A stretch of 64,000 nucleotides of DNA from Streptomyces sp. NRRL B-24085 (GCF_001282115.1 NZ_LJBR01000074.1:1-64000), one strand, 5' to 3'. Shown: positions 25,205 to 33,923, numbered from the stretch's first letter. The notes: generated from the sequence alone by a model not told the origin. Numbers and translations are program-made.

Positions 25205-25321
25205 CCGTCAACGCGCCTTTCGTTTTCGCGGGCCCACGCGCATGGGCACGGCTGACGAGTCTAGGCGCCTCCACGCACCGACGTGCGAATTCCGGTTCCG
25301 GGCTTGACGGCCGGCGGGCGG

Positions 25322-25777
25322 TCATGCGCCGGTGGTGGACCCCGGCCGGACGATCATCAGGACGGTCACAGTCGCCCACAGAAGGTTGAAGAGGCCCGTG
25401 AACATGGCCAGTTGGGCGGTTGCCCGGCGTTCGACGCTCCCCTGTCCGGTCAACGCGTCGAGCAGTTCGCCCTGCCTCGGCAGGACGAAGGCGGCGAGGA
25501 TTCCGGCGGCCGCGGCCGTCAGGACCATGGAGGCGGTCAGCCAGGCGTCGCCCAGGACGCCCATCGCCGCTCCGGTGGCGACACCGAGGACGGGGACCGC
25601 GACGCCGACGGCCGCGTAGACCCGGCAGATGCGGTGCAGCAGCCGTACCGTGCCGACGCCGGCCTCCTCCGTGCCGGCCCGGCGGGCCGCGGGCGGGAAC
25701 ATGCTGGCCGCGACGGTCACCGGCCCCACGGCGACGATGGCGGCGAGGACGTGCAGGCTCAGCAGGAACTTGGTCAT
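25322..25777 (-). CDS. DUF2269-like four-helix membrane protein
   Basis: This 151-residue protein has four hydrophobic helices: residues 3-26 (LLSLHVLAAIVAVGPVTVAA), then VYAAVGVAVPVLGVATGAAM, MVLTAAAAGILAAFVLP and LFNLLWATVTVLMIV. The layout resembles DUF2269, a family of integral membrane proteins of unknown role. It has no catalytic motif and stands alone, divergent from the GlxA-type regulator. Confidence 0.7.
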   Translation of the reverse strand: MTKFLLSLHVLAAIVAVGPVTVAASMFPPAARRAGTEEAGVGTVRLLHRICRVYAAVGVAVPVLGVATGAAMGVLGDAWLTASMVLTAAAAGILAAFVLPRQGELLDALTGQGSVERRATAQLAMFTGLFNLLWATVTVLMIVRPGSTTGA

Positions 25778-25955
25778 GGGGTGGCGGATCCCTCTCCGGT
25801 GGTCGGCGGTGCCCGTCCACGCTAGGAACCCGGCGGGTGATCACACAGAGGCTGAAACGACAGTTGCCGACGGATTCCCGCCAACCCGCCCGACAGCGGA
25901 TTCACCCTGCTCCCGTGGTCGCGGCGGTGGCGGGAACCTGCCTATCGTGGCGGTC

Positions 25956-26930
25956 ATGCACTCCGTGGTGATCCTGGTTCTCGACGACGTGGTGCCGTTC
26001 GACATGGCGGCCCCCATGCAGGTCTTCGACTGGACGCGGCTGCCCGACGGCCGCCCCGCCTACCGCGTCCGGCTGTGCGCCGAGTCACCCGAGGTCCGCG
26101 CGGACGGCGGCTTCGCCCTGCGGGTCGAACACGGTCTGGAAGCCCTCGCGGACGCGGACACGGTCATCGTGCCGGGCTGCTCCCCCACCGCCGCACCGCC
26201 CTCCCCGCGCGTCCTGGCGGCACTGCGGGAGGCCGCGGCGGCCGGCACCAGGATCGCTTCCGTGTGCGTGGGCGCCTTCGTGCTCGCGGCGGCCGGGCTC
26301 CTGGACGGCCTGCGCGCCACCACACACTGGGTGGCCGCGGACGAGCTGGCACGGCGCTTCCCCGCCGTCGAGGTCCAGCCGGACGTGCTGTACGTCGACA
26401 ACGGTCGGATCCTGACCTCCGCGGGAGCGGCCGCGGCCCTCGACATGTGTCTGCACATGATCCGCCGGGACCTGGGGTCGGCGGTCGCTGCCCATGCCGC
26501 CCGGATGTCGGTGATGCCGCTCGAACGCGAGGGCGGGCAGGCCCAGTTCATCGTCCACGACCACCCGCCCGTGCCCCGCGGTTCGACGCTGGAGCCGGTG
26601 CTGGAGTGGGTCGAGGACAACCTGGCCCACGAGATCACCCTCGGGGCGATGGCGGCCCGGTCGGGGATGAGCGAGCGCACCTTCAGCCGCCGGTTCCGGG
26701 AGCAGACGGGCAGCACACCGTTGCAGTGGCTGCTGCGGGCCCGGGTGCGGCGCGCACAGTACCTGCTGGAGAACACCGCCCACCCGGTCGAACGGATCGC
26801 GCGGCAGGCGGGGTTCGGCTCCCCCACGGCGTTCAGGGAGCGCTTCCGCCGGGTCGTCGGAACCACCCCGCAGGCGTACCGCGCGGCGTTCAACGCGAAG
26901 GACGCCGTCCCGGCGGCGGCGCGTCCCTGA
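25956..26930 (+). CDS. GlxA-type AraC regulator (DJ-1/PfpI domain plus HTH)
   Basis: This 324-residue protein joins a DJ-1/PfpI-like sensor (about 1-175, with VCVGAFVLAAAGLLDGL containing the elbow cysteine and ATTHWVAADELARRFP) to a C-terminal AraC-type double HTH (about 215-310, with ITLGAMAARSGMSERTFSRR and PVERIARQAGFGSPTAFRER). The architecture matches FtrA/GlxA/CdhR regulators, which often control amine or redox metabolism genes. Its target is not evident; the divergent DUF2269 gene is one candidate. The ATG at 25956 has only a weak ribosome binding site, and GTG 25947 is an alternative. Confidence 0.88.
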   Translation: MHSVVILVLDDVVPFDMAAPMQVFDWTRLPDGRPAYRVRLCAESPEVRADGGFALRVEHGLEALADADTVIVPGCSPTAAPPSPRVLAALREAAAAGTRIASVCVGAFVLAAAGLLDGLRATTHWVAADELARRFPAVEVQPDVLYVDNGRILTSAGAAAALDMCLHMIRRDLGSAVAAHAARMSVMPLEREGGQAQFIVHDHPPVPRGSTLEPVLEWVEDNLAHEITLGAMAARSGMSERTFSRRFREQTGSTPLQWLLRARVRRAQYLLENTAHPVERIARQAGFGSPTAFRERFRRVVGTTPQAYRAAFNAKDAVPAAARP

Positions 26931-26954
26931 CCGTCCGCCGGGCCCGGTGTGACC

Positions 26955-27197
26955 TCACCCCGCCAGCGGCAGGCTGTCCTCACCGTCCGGGTCCGCGACC
27001 GCGGCGGCCGGCAGCAGGGCGTCGGCCCTGGCGACCGCCTCGCGGACGTCGGTGGTGCCCATCATGACGCACAGCGTGTAACTGACGTCCTCCAGCTCAC
27101 GAGCCGTCGCCGGGCTCTCCCTCTCCGCCTGGGCGATCCTCAGTGACGCGTAGCGGGTCAGCAGGGTTCTGACGGCCTTAGGGTCCGGAACGAGCAC
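26955..27197 (-). CDS. DUF5133-like small protein
   Basis: This 80-residue protein begins VLVPDPKAVRTLLTRYASLR and continues with an acidic helix (ARELEDVSYTLCVMMGTTDV), matching the streptomycete DUF5133 family from memory. It has two or three helices and no enzyme motif. The GTG at 27197 is preceded by AGAGGGG. Such proteins are often encoded near secondary-metabolite or regulatory genes, but their function is unknown. Confidence 0.75.
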   Translation of the reverse strand: MLVPDPKAVRTLLTRYASLRIAQAERESPATARELEDVSYTLCVMMGTTDVREAVARADALLPAAAVADPDGEDSLPLAG

Positions 27198-27369
27198 GAA
27201 GCGCCCCTCTCTCGAATTTTCCGCTCGTATGCCCCCTGTGCGCCGGCCCAATCCCGTCCGCCGCTCCCCGGCACGCGATTGGCGCAATACCGTGCGGGCG
27301 GACCCGCTTCCCCAAGGGCCGCAAACCGTTGAACAAGGGGCATCCCTCGCACATGAACGGTATACGCCC

Positions 27370-27726
27370 ATGAACCGCTCCGCAGGTCTCCTCAGTGCCC
27401 TCTATCTCGCGACGAGCACCGGACTCGCCTGGACCGCGGTCCTCGCGCTGCGCCAGGGCCCGCCGTGGACCGCGTGTCTGTTCGCCGCCGCGAGCCTGGT
27501 CCCGGTCATCGCGGTCGTGCGCGAGAGCGTGCTCCAGGACCAGCGGCGCACCCTGGCCGAAATGCGCGGCCGGGTCGGCGGCCCGGGCGGGCCCGGCGCG
27601 GGGGCCGCCGACGACATCGTCCGCGCCGAACTCGACACCGCGTGCTGTGAACGCTGGTGGACGAGCTGCGGCACCGACCACGACTCGACGTGCCCCCGCC
27701 GGGTGCCGCGGAGCAGCGCGGCCTGA
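27370..27726 (+). CDS. Small two-helix membrane protein with Cys-rich tail
   Basis: This 118-residue protein has two membrane helices (LLSALYLATSTGLAWTAVLA and CLFAAASLVPVIAVV), a basic linker (QDQRRTLAEMRGRV) and a C-terminal tail with CCERWWTSC and a further Cys in DSTC. The clustered cysteines could bind metal or form disulphides. I do not recognise the family. The ribosome binding site is weak. It is convergent with the ABC exporter gene. Confidence 0.6.
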   Translation: MNRSAGLLSALYLATSTGLAWTAVLALRQGPPWTACLFAAASLVPVIAVVRESVLQDQRRTLAEMRGRVGGPGGPGAGAADDIVRAELDTACCERWWTSCGTDHDSTCPRRVPRSSAA

Positions 27727-27748
27727 ACCCCGGCAGGCCGGGCGGGCC

Positions 27749-29515
27749 TCAGGCGGGCTGTCCGGCGTGCAGCGCGGTGTACGCCCCGCCGCGGCGCAGG
27801 AGTTCCTCGTGGGTGCCGGTCTCCAGGATCCGGCCCTCCCCCATCACCACGATCCGGTCGGCGCCGCGCACGGTCGACAGCCGGTGCGCGACCACGAAGG
27901 TCGTCCGTCCGTGCAGCAGCCGGGCGAGCGCCTGCTGGACGAGCGCCTCGGAGCGGGTGTCCAGGGCCGAGGTCGCCTCGTCGAGGACGAGCACCCGCGG
28001 GTCACGGATCAGGGCGCGGGCGATGGCCAGGCGCTGGCGCTGTCCGCCCGACAGCCGCGCCCCGCGCTCGCCGACCAGGGTGTCCAGGCCCTGCGGCAGC
28101 CGGTCGACGAACTCCAGCGCGTTCGCGTCACGCAGCGCCGCGCGTACCGTCCGCTCGTCGGCGTCGTCCATGCCGTAGGCGACGTTGTCGCGGATGGTGC
28201 CGTCGAAGAGGACGGACTCCTGCGGTACGACGGACAGGAAGCGCCGGTAGGTGCGCAGGTCCAGGGTGTTCATGTCCGTCCCGTCGAGCAGCAGCCGCCC
28301 GGAGGTGGGCCGGATGAAGCCGATGACGAGGTTGAGCACGGTGGACTTGCCCGCGCCGGAGGCGCCGACGAGGGCGATCGTCTCGCCGGGGGTGACGGAG
28401 AAGGTGAAGTCCCGTACGGCGGGCCGCCCGTTGTCGTAGCTGTGGCCGACGCCCCGGAACTCGACGGCCCCGCGCACCGAGTCGACCTGGGTCTTGCCCT
28501 CGTTGTCCTCCAGTTCGGGCGCCTGGAGGACTTCGCCGACGGAACGCACGGACTCCAGGCCCTTGGTGATGACCGGGGCGAGCGCTGCCAACGTTGTCGT
28601 GGAGTTGGTGAGCGTGGTCAGGAACGCGCTGAGCATCACGACGTCGCCGGGGGTGACGCCCCAGACGCCGTAGTACGACACCAGCGCGGCACCGGCGAGG
28701 ACCAGGACGCCGACCACGTTGAGCACGACCCAGGCCAGCGAGCCGAAGCGGCCGTTGACGAGGTCGAGGCGCATCCCGGAGGTCAGCAGCCGGCGCAGGG
28801 TGCCGTCCATGCGGCGCAGGGCCTTGCCCTCCAGGCCGTGGGCGCGGGTGACCGGGATGAGGCGGGTCATCTCCGTGACCCGGGACGAGAGGGTCTCGAC
28901 CTCGTGGCGGAAGTGTTCGTTGTGGGTGCGCAACCGGGCCCTGAGGCGGGCCACGACGAGGGCGGCGGCGGGCACGACGACGAGGAAGACGGGCACGAAC
29001 TCCGGGGTCCGTACGGCGATGATGACCAGCCCGCCGATCAGCACCGTGGTGGCGCCGAGGCCGGTCTCGGCGGTCTGCTGCACCATCTGCTCGACCGTCT
29101 CGACGTCCCGCACCACCTTGGCCTGGAGCACGCCGGCGCTGACCCGGGAGTGGTAGCCGATGGACAACTGCTGCATGCGGGTGCACAGGGCGGAGCGCAG
29201 GGTGGTGCCCATGCGGCGCACGCTGCCGTACAGGAGGCGGACGTAGAGGAGGTGCAGGGGGTAGTTGACCAGCAGGATGAACAGGATGACGCCGGTGCTC
29301 GTCCAGAGCCGGGTGATCGGCTGGTGCTGGACGACGGTGTCGATGATGGACGCGGTGATCAGGGGCAGCAGCCAGATCGGGCTGTGCTTGACGGTGAACA
29401 CCGCGACGGCCCCGGCCAGTCGGCGGCGGTCGGCGCGGAGCAGGTAGGCGAGTGTGCGGATCGGGTGCTCGCCTCGGTAGCGATGGTCGAGCGGTCTTTC
29501 CAGCGACGAGGCCAT
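27749..29515 (-). CDS. ABC exporter, fused permease and ATPase (MsbA-like)
   Basis: This 588-residue half-transporter has six membrane helices in the first 310 residues and a C-terminal ATPase with Walker A GASGAGKST, signature LSGGQRQRLAIARAL, Walker B VLVLDEATSALD and switch histidine in FVVAHRL. Such transporters dimerise to export lipids, drugs or peptides. There is no second ABC half and no biosynthetic gene beside it, so its cargo is unknown. ATG 29515 follows GGAAGG. Its promoter contains a LacI-type AAGCGCTT core, unusual for an exporter. Confidence 0.92.
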   Translation of the reverse strand: MASSLERPLDHRYRGEHPIRTLAYLLRADRRRLAGAVAVFTVKHSPIWLLPLITASIIDTVVQHQPITRLWTSTGVILFILLVNYPLHLLYVRLLYGSVRRMGTTLRSALCTRMQQLSIGYHSRVSAGVLQAKVVRDVETVEQMVQQTAETGLGATTVLIGGLVIIAVRTPEFVPVFLVVVPAAALVVARLRARLRTHNEHFRHEVETLSSRVTEMTRLIPVTRAHGLEGKALRRMDGTLRRLLTSGMRLDLVNGRFGSLAWVVLNVVGVLVLAGAALVSYYGVWGVTPGDVVMLSAFLTTLTNSTTTLAALAPVITKGLESVRSVGEVLQAPELEDNEGKTQVDSVRGAVEFRGVGHSYDNGRPAVRDFTFSVTPGETIALVGASGAGKSTVLNLVIGFIRPTSGRLLLDGTDMNTLDLRTYRRFLSVVPQESVLFDGTIRDNVAYGMDDADERTVRAALRDANALEFVDRLPQGLDTLVGERGARLSGGQRQRLAIARALIRDPRVLVLDEATSALDTRSEALVQQALARLLHGRTTFVVAHRLSTVRGADRIVVMGEGRILETGTHEELLRRGGAYTALHAGQPA

Positions 29516-29548
29516 CGTCGGTGGTCCTTCCGGTTGCCGTGTGGAGGG

Positions 29549-29560
29549 CAAGCGCTTTCT
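29549..29560. promoter_or_regulatory. LacI-type operator-like site upstream of the ABC exporter
   Basis: The plus strand reads CAAGCGCTTTCT around the palindromic core AAGCGCTT, 34 bases upstream of the exporter start. The reverse complement is identical over 12 bases to a site at 63535-63546 before the sugar importer operon. Regulation by a LacI-family protein is inferred. Confidence 0.4.
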
Positions 29561-29603
29561 CCCCCTCGTCGGCCAGGACTACACCAGGTGACGGCCGCCG
29601 TTC

Positions 29604-30146
29604 CTACTCGTCCAGAGTGCGGGCGAGTTCCGTGGTGGCGTGGGCGATCTCGCTGTCGTCGTCGGCCATCAGCTCGCTGAGGGCCCCGCTCTTGGCGCGC
29701 ACGGCCTGGCGGGCCCTTCGCTCCCACACCACGGGGTTCTCGCGGTGGTTGAGCAGCTTGGGGTAGACCGCCGCCGTGCTCTCCCACTGGCGGGCGCCGG
29801 CGATGCTCCTGAGCAGTTGGATGATCTCCGCCCGGCAGGTCACCTGGGGCAGCTGGGCCAGCTCCCACAGGAAGGGGACCGTGGCGGCGGTGGCCTGCTC
29901 CACGACGAAGCCGTACTGGCAGATGCGCCTGCGCAGCTCCCCGAGTGCGGCGCCGGCGGTCTCGGGGTCCCCCCAGGCCACGCTGTTGAGGAGCAGGGGG
30001 ATGGCGGCGGCGCAGCCGGTGGAGTCCTGGATCTCGCCCCAGGGCACCCGGCTCAGCGCCGCGAGGGGCGTGGTCCGCGCCACCCCGGTCGTGGGCACGG
30101 GGTGGCTGGTGCGCTCGTTGCTCGGCTGGTCCGGAGCGGTGCGCAT
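29604..30146 (-). CDS. HEAT/ARM-like helical protein beside an anti-sigma-type ATPase
   Basis: This protein of about 180 residues is helical, with repeat-like units such as AAIPLLLNSVAWGDPETAGA, TVPFLWELAQLPQVTCRAEI and IIQLLRSIAGARQW that resemble HEAT repeats. It has no catalytic motif and may be a protein-binding partner. ATG 30146 has GGAAAGG nine bases upstream; ATG 30173, right after the stop of the upstream ATPase gene, is an alternative adding nine residues. The two genes form one operon, divergent from the DUF397/XRE pair. Confidence 0.72.
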   Translation of the reverse strand: MRTAPDQPSNERTSHPVPTTGVARTTPLAALSRVPWGEIQDSTGCAAAIPLLLNSVAWGDPETAGAALGELRRRICQYGFVVEQATAATVPFLWELAQLPQVTCRAEIIQLLRSIAGARQWESTAAVYPKLLNHRENPVVWERRARQAVRAKSGALSELMADDDSEIAHATTELARTLDE

Positions 30147-30174
30147 GGCGTGAAACCTTTCCGCGGCGGTCATG

Positions 30175-30756
30175 TCAGGGAGGAGGGGCGGTCGACAGCT
30201 TGGCCCAGACCGTCTTGCCGGCCGGGGGCCGTGCGGTCCAGCCCCACTCGTCGGCCAGGGCGTCGACGATGTGCAGGCCCCGGCCGTTCTCCCGCAGGGC
30301 GGTGACGTCTCCGGGGGCGTACGCGGGCGGCTCGTCACCGGGGTCGGAGACGGTCACCAGCAGATGGGCGGGGTCGAAGGACAGCCCGAGCCACACCTCG
30401 GCCGCACCCTGCGCCGCCGGCGGCAGCACCGCGTGGGCCACGGCGTTGGCGGCGAGTTCGGTGATCACGAGGGTGGCGTCGTCGCTGCGGTGTCCCAGGG
30501 ACCAGCAGCTCAGCGTCTCGCGCGTGAAGGCGCGGGCCCGGGCGAATCCCTGTGCGCTGCAGTGGACGAGCAGCGTGGCGGAGCCGGGAGTACCGGGCCC
30601 CGGCGGTACCGGGCCCCGCCCGGTGAGGGACGCCGGTCGCCGTGGCGCGGCGGCCGGGCGCGGACGCCGCGGGGTCTCACCGGCCGGGCCCGCATCACCC
30701 ACCTCCGGCGCGGCCGGGCTCGGCGGCCGGAGCACGTGGTTCGCAGGTGACGACAC
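30175..30756 (-). CDS. RsbW/SpoIIAB-like ATP-binding protein
   Basis: This 193-residue protein has a Pro/Arg-rich N-terminus of about 65 residues followed by an HATPase_c domain: N-box DDATLVITELAANAVAHAV, G1-like VTVSDPGDEPP and G2 ENGRGLHIVDALADEWG. Such proteins are anti-sigma-like kinases. In streptomycetes they are often encoded beside a DUF397 protein and a DUF5753 HTH regulator, as here. GTG 30756 is preceded by AAGGAG. It is the first gene of a two-gene operon with the helical-repeat protein. Confidence 0.85.
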   Translation of the reverse strand: MSSPANHVLRPPSPAAPEVGDAGPAGETPRRPRPAAAPRRPASLTGRGPVPPGPGTPGSATLLVHCSAQGFARARAFTRETLSCWSLGHRSDDATLVITELAANAVAHAVLPPAAQGAAEVWLGLSFDPAHLLVTVSDPGDEPPAYAPGDVTALRENGRGLHIVDALADEWGWTARPPAGKTVWAKLSTAPPP

Positions 30757-30966
30757 GGCATCTCCTTGATGCGACGTCAAGACGGGGCGCAACCGCAGGG
30801 GTTGACGCCGGAGCTATTATCCACGCTGAAGGCGCCCGCGTGCAATTGCACGAGAAATTGCGCGAACAACGGGTGGGGCCACGGAGGTTGCCGTCGCGTG
30901 CCCCTGGTCGCCTCGCACGGCCGGGCACGGCGCCCGGCACAGATCGTGAACAGCAAGGAGACTGCA
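30757..30966. promoter_or_regulatory. Divergent promoter region with a 14-bp perfect palindrome
   Basis: CGTGCAATTGCACG at 30839-30852 is perfectly symmetrical and is followed by a partial repeat ATTGCGCG. It sits between the ATPase operon and the DUF397 gene. It may be the operator of the nearby XRE/DUF5753 regulator (inference). Confidence 0.5.
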
Positions 30967-31194
30967 GTGCCAGTGCAGAACGGAGTGCGGGCGAGTTCGC
31001 TCGACGCCCGCTGGGTCAAGAGCCGTCACAGCAACGCCGAGGGCAACTGCGTCGAAGTGGCCTCGCTGATCGACGGCGGCGTGGCGCTGCGCAACTCCCG
31101 TGATCCCGACGGCCCCGCGCTGGTCTACACACCGGCCGAGGTCGCGGCGTTCCTCGCCGGCGCGAAGGACGGGGAGTTCGACCACCTGCTGTGA
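30967..31194 (+). CDS. DUF397 protein of a WhiJ/AbaA-like cassette
   Basis: This 75-residue protein shows the DUF397 pattern: WVKSRHSNAEGNCVEVASL, then VALRNSRDPDGPALVYTPAE, then FLAGAKDGEFDHLL. Such proteins are encoded in many copies in streptomycetes next to DUF5753 HTH regulators, and some pairs affect development or antibiotic production. They may act as the regulator's small partner. GTG 30967 follows AAGGAG by six bases. The HTH gene starts about 130 bases downstream on the same strand. Confidence 0.9.
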   Translation: MPVQNGVRASSLDARWVKSRHSNAEGNCVEVASLIDGGVALRNSRDPDGPALVYTPAEVAAFLAGAKDGEFDHLL

Positions 31195-31324
31195 GGGGGC
31201 CGGGATCCGGTACGAGCCGGGTCCCAACTCCCGCACCCACACCGGCGTCTACGGAATGGTGCGGTACGGCCACGCTGCGTGCGATAGTGTGAGTCGTCTC
31301 TGTGCCGGTTTACTGGGAGTCAGG

Positions 31325-32242
31325 ATGTCAGCCGCGTCCCACCGCATCTCCCGCCTGGAACCGTACCTGGACCGTACCGAGCCGGCTCCCACCCTGCTGA
31401 AAATGCTGGTGGGCGTCCAGTTGGCGGGCTTCCGCGAGGATGCCGGGCTCGCCCAGGACCAGGCGGCCCGGGCCCTCGGGTTCAGCCCCGCGAAGCTGTC
31501 CCGCATCGAGTCGGGCAAGGGCCGCAGGCCCCCGTCGGAGAGCGACGTACGCGCTCTCCTGGAGCTGTACGGCACCGAGGACTACGAGTCCTCGGTGCTC
31601 CTCAAGCTGCTCCAGCGCGCCGGTGACCCGGGCTGGTGGCAGCGGTACGACAAGCGGCTGATGCCGGAGTGGTTCGACCGGCTGGTCGGACTTCAGGAGG
31701 CGGCCGCCGCCATCCGTACCTTCGAGATCCAGTACGTCCCCGGCCTGCTCCAGACCCCGGACTACACCCGTGCGGTGGTCGAGCGCGGTCTGCCGGCCGC
31801 GGCGGCGAGCGAGGTGGCCCGACGCGTCGAACTGCGCATGCGGCGTGCGCAGTTGCTGCTGCGCGAGGACGCCCCGCAGCTCTGGGCGGTGATCGACGAG
31901 TCGGTCCTGCTGCGGGTGCTGGGCAGCCGGGAGGTCATGCGGGACCAACTGGCCCACCTCATCGAGATGGCGCAGCGCCCCAACGTTACGGTGCAGGTCA
32001 TCCCGCTGGACGTGACGAACGCCTCGGCGCCGGCCATCCCGATCACGTATCTGCGGTTCGGCGGGCTCGATCTGCCGGACGTCGTGTACCTGGAGCACAT
32101 CAAGAGCGCCAACTTCCTGGAGGACCGGGACGAGACGGAGGAGTACCGCCTCGCCCTGGACCGCCTGGCGGACGACGCGCTCGAACCCCGCGAGTCGCTC
32201 AAGATGCTGGAGCGGACGATGAAGGAGCGGTACGGCGGCTGA
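31325..32242 (+). CDS. XRE-type HTH regulator with DUF5753 domain (WhiJ-like)
   Basis: This 305-residue protein has an N-terminal Cro/C1-type HTH (about residues 30-85, FREDAGLAQDQAARALGFSP, then LSRIESGKGRRPP) and a C-terminal DUF5753 domain (about 110-295: IRTFEIQYVPGLLQTPDYTR, then VIDESVLLRVLG, then TYLRFGGLDLPDVVYLEH). The pair with DUF397 resembles WhiJ/BldB-associated loci, where the HTH protein represses development until relieved. GGATG is close before the ATG at 31325 and the ribosome binding site is modest. Likely targets are its own divergent operons. Confidence 0.92.
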   Translation: MSAASHRISRLEPYLDRTEPAPTLLKMLVGVQLAGFREDAGLAQDQAARALGFSPAKLSRIESGKGRRPPSESDVRALLELYGTEDYESSVLLKLLQRAGDPGWWQRYDKRLMPEWFDRLVGLQEAAAAIRTFEIQYVPGLLQTPDYTRAVVERGLPAAAASEVARRVELRMRRAQLLLREDAPQLWAVIDESVLLRVLGSREVMRDQLAHLIEMAQRPNVTVQVIPLDVTNASAPAIPITYLRFGGLDLPDVVYLEHIKSANFLEDRDETEEYRLALDRLADDALEPRESLKMLERTMKERYGG

Positions 32243-32251
32243 GAGCCCGCG

Positions 32252-32983
32252 TCAGCCGTCACGGCCGAACAGCCCCGCCCACAGGAAGGCTTCACCGAAG
32301 CAGGGCGAACCGGGCGGCTCGTCGCGCATGCGCCGGAGTTCGATCTCCGTCAGGTCCCGGAAGATCCCTCGCAGGGACGCGGCCGAGTAGGCGAGGCCGC
32401 CCTCCAGCCCGCCCCGCCGGTACACCTCCGCATCCGGCAGGTCCGATCCCACGGCGCCGTCGGCGAAGCAGACGAGGCCGAAGCGGCCGCCGGGCGCGAG
32501 GTGCCGTTCGAGAAGTGCCAGGTAGCTGACACGGCGGTGCGGCGGCAGATGGTGGAAGCAGCCCGAGTCGTAGATCAGGTCGTAGGTGCCGCACAGTTCG
32601 CCGCCCGACAGGGAGAACGCGTCGCCGCACACGAAGCGGACGTCGGCCGCCGTCTCGTGGGCACGTTCCCCGGCCCAGGCGATCGCGGCCGGTGAGAGAT
32701 CGACGGCGTCGACCTCGAAGCCCCGGGAGGCCAGGTACAGCGCGTTGCGGCCCGGACCACAGCCGAGATCGAGGGCGCGGCCGGTGGTGACCAGACCACG
32801 GTCGAGGCAGGACACCAGGTTCTCGTCCGGCTTCGCGGCGAAGAAGGGAACCGGCTTGGAGCGGTCCGCGTAGAAGCCGTCCCACCAGGAACCGGCGTCC
32901 CCGGTCCAGCGATCGGCCTGGGGAGCGAACAGGGTGTCCAGGAGCTGGAGCACGTCCTCCACCGTGCGTATGGTGCGGTCCAC
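32252..32983 (-). CDS. Class I SAM-dependent methyltransferase
   Basis: This 243-residue protein has a Rossmann methyltransferase core with motif I ALDLGCGPGRNALYLASRG (about residues 69-87), acidic loop AVDLSPAAI and YDLIYDSGCFHHLPPHRR. The fold resembles small-molecule methyltransferases, including thiopurine/tellurite-type enzymes; the substrate is unknown. It starts with GTG at 32983 after GAGAGGG. The 3' end faces the HTH regulator gene nine bases away. Confidence 0.85.
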   Translation of the reverse strand: MDRTIRTVEDVLQLLDTLFAPQADRWTGDAGSWWDGFYADRSKPVPFFAAKPDENLVSCLDRGLVTTGRALDLGCGPGRNALYLASRGFEVDAVDLSPAAIAWAGERAHETAADVRFVCGDAFSLSGGELCGTYDLIYDSGCFHHLPPHRRVSYLALLERHLAPGGRFGLVCFADGAVGSDLPDAEVYRRGGLEGGLAYSAASLRGIFRDLTEIELRRMRDEPPGSPCFGEAFLWAGLFGRDG

Positions 32984-33104
32984 TCGCGCGCCCTCTCGTA
33001 CAGGTGGGATGGAGGAACCGACCGGCGTGGGCGCCGCCCGGAACGCAGGTGACGCCCCCGGCGCGGGACCTTGGAGGTCGCGCCGGGAGCGTGCACCCGT
33101 CGGG

Positions 33105-33923
33105 TCAGGGGAGTCGGGCGACGCCGCCGAACTCGATCCACTCGTGGGTGAGCTGGCGAGGGGCCACGTCGGTGTCCGGGCGCCAGGTGGAGACCTCCAC
33201 GAGGCCCGGTTCGAGGATCTCCAGGCCCTCGAACCACTCGGCCACGTCCTTCTCCTGACGGACCCGGCCCCAGTGTCCCTGGGTCGCCTTGGCCATGAAG
33301 TCGGTGACGAAGTCGCGGACCGCGGGGTCCTCGCTGACGAGCTGGCACATCACCATGAAGCTGCCGGGCGCGAGCCGCTCGCGCACCCGGCGGGCCAGGG
33401 CGGCCGGCCCGTCCGTCTCGCTGTCGGGGATGCAGTGCATGACCGAGTTGAACAGCACGGCGACGGGCTGCGAGAAGTCGATCAGCCGCCGGGTGTCCTC
33501 GTGACCGAAGATCTGGTCGGTCTCCCGCATGTCCGCGTGGATGACGGCGGTCCGCTCGTCCTGCTCCAGCAGCGCCCGGCCGTGGACGAGGACCATCGGG
33601 TCGTTGTCGACGTAGACCACGTGCGTGGTGGAGTCGATGCGCTGCGCGACCTGGTGGACGTTGTCCTGGGTGGGCAGGCCGGAGCCGTGGTCCAGGTACT
33701 GCCGGATGCCGTACTCCGACGACAGCGTGCGGACCACCCGCTGGAGGAAGCGCCGGTTGTTCACGGCGAGCCTGCGGGTGCTCGGGACGACCTTGTCGAG
33801 CTCCTCGCAGGCGGCCCGGTCGGCCGCGTAGTTGTCCTTGCCGCCGAGGTAGTGGTCGTACATGCGCGCGGCGGTGGGTACCGAGGCGTCGATCGACGTG
33901 GACAGGTTCTTACCGGTGCTCAT
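33105..33923 (-). CDS. DUF574-type SAM-dependent methyltransferase-like protein
   Basis: This 272-residue protein belongs to the actinobacterial Methyltransf_19 (DUF574) family: PTAARMYDHYLGGKDNYAAD near the start, HGSGLPTQDNVHQVA in place of the usual glycine-rich loop, then VVYVDNDPMVL and AVLFNSVMHCIPD. Members have many paralogues in Streptomyces and unknown substrates. ATG 33923 has GGGGGA at five-base spacing; the ATG just before it (33926) is less well placed. Confidence 0.88.
   Translation of the reverse strand: MSTGKNLSTSIDASVPTAARMYDHYLGGKDNYAADRAACEELDKVVPSTRRLAVNNRRFLQRVVRTLSSEYGIRQYLDHGSGLPTQDNVHQVAQRIDSTTHVVYVDNDPMVLVHGRALLEQDERTAVIHADMRETDQIFGHEDTRRLIDFSQPVAVLFNSVMHCIPDSETDGPAALARRVRERLAPGSFMVMCQLVSEDPAVRDFVTDFMAKATQGHWGRVRQEKDVAEWFEGLEILEPGLVEVSTWRPDTDVAPRQLTHEWIEFGGVARLP

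Noticed and set aside
27395..29680. A 761-codon plus-strand open frame across the ABC exporter
   Set aside because: It is the shadow of the exporter gene, whose Walker and signature motifs are on the other strand.
32252..33923. The two methyltransferases as tailoring enzymes of the graspetide locus
   Set aside because: They are over 7 kb away with unrelated operons between and belong to other methyltransferase families.
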